A program made the position numbers and the translations under genes. Shown here piece by piece: positions 22,959-24,659 of a stretch of DNA of 24,659 nucleotides. Below the pieces are notes generated by a model. The model did no database searches, was not told the origin of the DNA, and saw only the letters and a list, made by a program, of their open reading frames with translations. Each line of letters opens with the position of its first letter. The stretch's first letter is position 1. Origin of the DNA: a virus. The stretch covers positions 1 through 24,659 of IMG/VR virus record IMGVR_UViG_3300043468_000120; one strand, written 5' to 3'.

Positions 22959-23159
22959 ATGAGACTTGCATTCGTAACGCATGACATCAAGACGAACACG
23001 CTTGAGGCTTTGTGGCTGGAAAACGTCATAGACGCTGATGGCGAAATCGAATCGTTCAAGATAGTAAAGCGCCGGAACTACAGCGCAGAGCAGAAAGCCG
23101 AATTTGAGGCGGACTGCGATGGTCTTGGCGAAAAATACACGACAATGGCGGGCTGGTAG
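22959..23159 (+). CDS. Small hypothetical protein after the tail fibre
   Basis: A 66-residue acidic protein with AGAGGA about 5 nt before ATG 22959. It starts MRLAFVTHDIKTNTLEALWL, has no membrane segment, and ends in MAGW. I do not recognise a family. It follows the fibre by 11 nt, so a fibre accessory or chaperone role is possible but not shown. After its TAG (23157-23159) the 24-nt repeat begins, and the frame stays open for another 24 codons. Confidence 0.6.
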   Translation: MRLAFVTHDIKTNTLEALWLENVIDADGEIESFKIVKRRNYSAEQKAEFEADCDGLGEKYTTMAGW

Positions 23160-23160
23160 T

Positions 23161-23184
23161 TCACTAGAAATCACTGGAAATACA
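23161..23184 (+). repeat. 24-nt dispersed repeat, copy 2
   Basis: Matches 8466-8489 at 23 of 24 positions in the same orientation (TCACTAGAAATCACTGGAAA and TACA). It includes the tandem 10-mers ACTAGAAATC and ACTGGAAATA. It starts two bases after the stop of the small gene, in the gap before the lysis genes. Confidence 0.65.
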
Positions 23185-23191
23185 TTGCCCG

Positions 23192-23210
23192 AAGCTCTGT
23201 TCAGGCTTCA
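23192..23210 (+). other. Weak hairpin in the gap before the holin
   Basis: GAAGC pairs with GCTTC around CTGTTCAG, in the gap that also holds repeat copy 2. No T-run follows. Whether it has a role is unclear. Confidence 0.25.
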
Positions 23211-23244
23211 ATAAGGGTCCAAGCGCACAATTAGAGGGTGACGC

Positions 23245-23571
23245 ATGGACCCGATTGAAGGGTTTATCGGGATCAAGTTGACGCACCTGATCGCTGGTGT
23301 TGCTGGCGGCACTGTTCGGGCGTTTTTGTCTGGATTTGACGATTGGATTTCTGCTGTCGCGGCTGTTGTTGTCGGAAGCCTGACAGCAGGATACCTCACA
23401 ACGCCGGTCTATAAGATGGCGACTGCCAATTTTCCTGTTCCTGCTGAAGCAGGCACAGAACATGCAGTGGGATTTTTAGTCGGACTTACAGCAATGATGC
23501 TCTGCGAGGGCGTTATGAGGGCGGCAAGAGGGTGGTCAAAAAGCCCTAAACTTCCGTCAAACAATCAATGA
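23245..23571 (+). CDS. Holin candidate
   Basis: A 108-residue membrane protein with AGAGGG 6 nt before ATG 23245. Three hydrophobic stretches are visible: about 11-30 (KLTHLIAGVAGGTVRAFL), 36-56 (ISAVAAVVVGSLTAGYLTT) and 72-91 (AVGFLVGLTAMMLCEGVMRA), followed by a basic polar C-terminus. Size, topology and the neighbouring endolysin suggest a holin, which would open the inner membrane so that the signal-less endolysin can leave. It ends in ATGA with the next tiny ORF. It could also be an uncharacterised phage membrane protein; direct family evidence is lacking. Confidence 0.62.
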   Translation: MDPIEGFIGIKLTHLIAGVAGGTVRAFLSGFDDWISAVAAVVVGSLTAGYLTTPVYKMATANFPVPAEAGTEHAVGFLVGLTAMMLCEGVMRAARGWSKSPKLPSNNQ

Positions 23572-23684
23572 AGAAAACATCCGGCGCCAACGCAAAGCCT
23601 TGGCGGAAAAGGATTGTAAGGCGCAGACGCCCAAGTCCATTGCACCATCAGAAAAAGCTCGGACCAAAGGAGCAGCACGCTTGA
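23568..23684 (+). CDS. 38-residue very basic small ORF in the lysis cassette
   Basis: ATG 23568 overlaps the holin stop (ATGA) and the TGA 23682-23684 overlaps the endolysin start (TTGA), so it fills exactly the space between them in its own frame. The peptide begins MKKTSGANAKPWRKRIVRRRR and ends KEQHA; it is strongly basic (K, R and H make up about 40 percent) with no membrane segment. The endolysin's ribosome binding site lies within its codons, which fits translational coupling. It has no clear ribosome binding site of its own. The length is short enough to be chance, but the double overlap is not expected by chance. Function unknown. Confidence 0.5.
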   Translation: MKKTSGANAKPWRKRIVRRRRPSPLHHQKKLGPKEQHA

Positions 23685-24061
23685 CGTTATCGTCTACATC
23701 GCTTTCCAGGCTCAAAGGTGTTCATCCAGACTTGGTTCGGGTGATTAAGCGGGCCGCACAAATCACAAAAGTTGATTTTGCTGTTGTTGAGGGCTTGAGG
23801 ACGCTTGAGCGACAGAAAGAACTTTTGAAAGCCGGTGCCACCAAAATCTTGAGATCAAGACACATCACAGGGCACGCTGTCGATGTTGTGCCATTGGTCG
23901 ATGGCAAGGCCCGATGGGACTGGCCGCTTTACCACAAGCTCGCGCCATTTATTTGGGCTGCCGCACGAGCAGAAGACGTGCCTCTTGAATGGGGCGGTGA
24001 TTGGAAATCGTTTCCAGATGCGCCGCATTGGCAGCTACCACGAAAGAAACCATACATCTAA
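23681..24061 (+). CDS. Endolysin, M15-type peptidase (L-alanyl-D-glutamate endopeptidase-like)
   Basis: A 126-residue enzyme. TTG 23681 is chosen as start because AAAGGAG (23666-23672) lies 8 nt upstream and the family begins LTLS.RSLARL.GVHPDL; the in-frame TTG at 23600 has no such signal. Zinc motif SRHITGHAVD (59-68) supplies H61 and D68; H116 (DAPHWQL) is the third ligand and LEWGGDWKSF (102-111) holds the catalytic acid E103 or D107. It cleaves peptide stems of peptidoglycan. No signal peptide is seen, so export through the holin is expected. It overlaps the tiny ORF by 4 bp. Confidence 0.88.
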   Translation: MTLSSTSLSRLKGVHPDLVRVIKRAAQITKVDFAVVEGLRTLERQKELLKAGATKILRSRHITGHAVDVVPLVDGKARWDWPLYHKLAPFIWAAARAEDVPLEWGGDWKSFPDAPHWQLPRKKPYI

Positions 24062-24071
24062 GGAATATCAA

Positions 24072-24248
24072 ATGCTGAAGGGCTATCGGACCTATATTCT
24101 CGGCGGCGTAACCATTGTTGGATCTGTCGCTGCTTACTTGGTTGGTGACGCTGGAATTTCAGAAACCATCAATCTGTGTGTAACCGCTGCAATGGGAATG
24201 TTCATTCGCAGCGGAGTGAATACGGCTGTCAAGAGCATTGCAAAGTGA
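24072..24248 (+). CDS. Small membrane protein, holin-like
   Basis: A 58-residue protein. TAAGGA (24059-24064) overlaps the endolysin stop and lies 7 nt before ATG 24072. Starts MLKGYRTYILGGVTIVGSV, a hydrophobic stretch (about 8-26), then a second one around INLCVTAAMGMFI (33-45), and a basic end. Small LKGYRT-type membrane proteins recur next to phage lysis genes. It may assist or antagonise the holin; that is inference. It overlaps the next gene by one base (TGATG). A longer in-frame stretch upstream is inside the endolysin gene and is unlikely. Confidence 0.68.
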   Translation: MLKGYRTYILGGVTIVGSVAAYLVGDAGISETINLCVTAAMGMFIRSGVNTAVKSIAK

Positions 24249-24478
24249 TGAATTTCGCCGATGCAGCATTGCTGTTGGTTTTGCTGCTCGGCGTCTTTGC
24301 TGGTACAATTGTTGTTGTCAGAAGTCCAAAGTTTTGGTTTGGCATCGCTGTTGAGATTGTCAAATCTGCTGCTCCATACCTAACAAAGAGAATGCCGCCT
24401 GATCTGGAGACCCAGTGGCGTGATTGCCAAAAACGCGGCGGGACTTGGGATCACATTCGCAAACGGTGCAAGTCTTAA
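24248..24478 (+). CDS. Small membrane-anchored protein with a Cys pair
   Basis: A 76-residue protein starting at ATG 24248 (TGATG overlap). N-terminal hydrophobic segment (ALLLVLLLGVFAGTIVVV, about 7-24), then a polar domain ending CQKRGGTWDHIRKRCKS with Cys pair near residues 60 and 74. The layout, one membrane segment and a short polar domain, resembles spanin-like or lysis-accessory proteins, but no lipobox is present and no family is recognised. The GGTWD...C pattern also appears in small periplasmic proteins. It follows the other lysis genes, which suggests a role in lysis. Confidence 0.62.
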   Translation: MNFADAALLLVLLLGVFAGTIVVVRSPKFWFGIAVEIVKSAAPYLTKRMPPDLETQWRDCQKRGGTWDHIRKRCKS

Positions 24479-24659
24479 ATGGCCACGGGATCACGCCTTA
24501 AAGACGAGCAATGCCTAAAGGGTTTGCATTACGTCAAGACGTTTGGGAGCTTCAAGGCTGCGTCTGATGCGACTGGCGTTCCTCGCCAGACAATTCGCAG
24601 ATGGGTGGAAGAAGCCAAGGTCAGAGGGCTTGGTTCCGTAAAATCTGAGATAGAGCTTC
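24479..24659 (+). CDS. Helix-turn-helix DNA-binding protein, 3' end beyond window
   Basis: ATG 24479 follows directly after the previous stop (TAA 24476-24478). The visible 60 codons begin MATGSRLKDEQCLKGLHYVK and continue FGSFKAASDATGVPRQTIRRW, a homeodomain/psq-like helix-turn-helix with the helix boundary at ATGVPRQTIRRW. The frame is open to the right edge. Phage genes beginning this way can continue into other domains, for example a phosphoesterase; the remainder is not visible. Role unknown; a regulator or recruited DNA-binding enzyme is possible. Confidence 0.6.
   Translation, partial: MATGSRLKDEQCLKGLHYVKTFGSFKAASDATGVPRQTIRRWVEEAKVRGLGSVKSEIEL

Noticed and set aside
23160-23234. In-frame continuation (24 codons) after the stop of the 66-residue gene, considered as readthrough
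   Set aside because: No known readthrough context was seen, and the space is better explained by the repeat and hairpin.
23600-23680. TTG at 23600 as endolysin start (153 codons)
   Set aside because: No ribosome binding site; the family start, strong AAAGGAG and the coupled overlap all favour 23681.
23883-24071. Upstream extension of the 58-residue membrane protein
   Set aside because: The added sequence overlaps the endolysin gene; ATG 24072 has a good binding site and starts at the hydrophobic part.
1-24659. CRISPR arrays, tRNA or rRNA genes, insertion sequences, integrase and attachment sites
   Set aside because: No regularly spaced repeats, tRNA cloverleaf, transposase or integrase motif was recognised in any frame that I read; absence here does not rule them out beyond the window.

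Overview
The window looks like the structural and lysis half of a tailed phage or prophage of the lambda-like siphovirus kind. The host is probably a Gram-negative alphaproteobacterium. That host guess is weak: it rests on the primase/RepA-type helicase and on the style of the lysis genes, and no host gene is visible. Every confident gene is on the + strand, packed with short overlaps (ATGA, GTGA, TGATG, TAATG). No stretch over 300 bases lacks a gene. The four largest gaps are 112, 85, 81 and 56 nt.

Layout. Positions 1-2982 are a GC-rich replication module: a primase/helicase cut by the left edge, then two unrecognised genes. The first of these begins inside a cluster of eight GCGCAA boxes that may be a replication origin. 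A small helix-turn-helix gene (2979-3206) and a gpZ-like tail gene (3199-3852) follow at lower GC. Packaging and head genes come next: small terminase, GpA-type large terminase, a gpW-like joiner, a gpB-like portal, a fused HK97-type prohead protease/major capsid protein, then FI-like and FII-like head completion proteins. The tail genes are a gpU-like terminator, a tube protein, G and the frameshifted G-T chaperone, tape measure, M-like, L-like (DUF1833), a single 1550-residue protein that joins the lambda K, I and J functions, and a fibre. Lysis genes (23245-24478) are a holin candidate, a tiny basic ORF, an M15 endolysin and two small membrane proteins. A further DNA-binding gene runs off the right edge.

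The gene order follows lambda (Nu1-A-W-B-capsid-FI-FII-U-V-G/T-H-M-L-K-I-J) with three departures: Z lies before the terminase, the capsid is HK97-type and fused to its protease, and K-I-J is one gene. The order itself supports several calls that are weak on sequence alone.

The strongest non-gene signals are: a canonical -1 frameshift site (A AAA AAC) with a hairpin 3' of it at the G/T junction; a leader before the capsid gene whose hairpin covers the ribosome binding site and follows a 23-codon mini-ORF; a 24-nt sequence present almost identically at 8466 and 23161, in the gaps on either side of the capsid-to-fibre block; a strong internal ribosome binding site at the protease/capsid junction; and the GCGCAA cluster. 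All functions are inferred from motifs and gene order read by eye; no database search was run.
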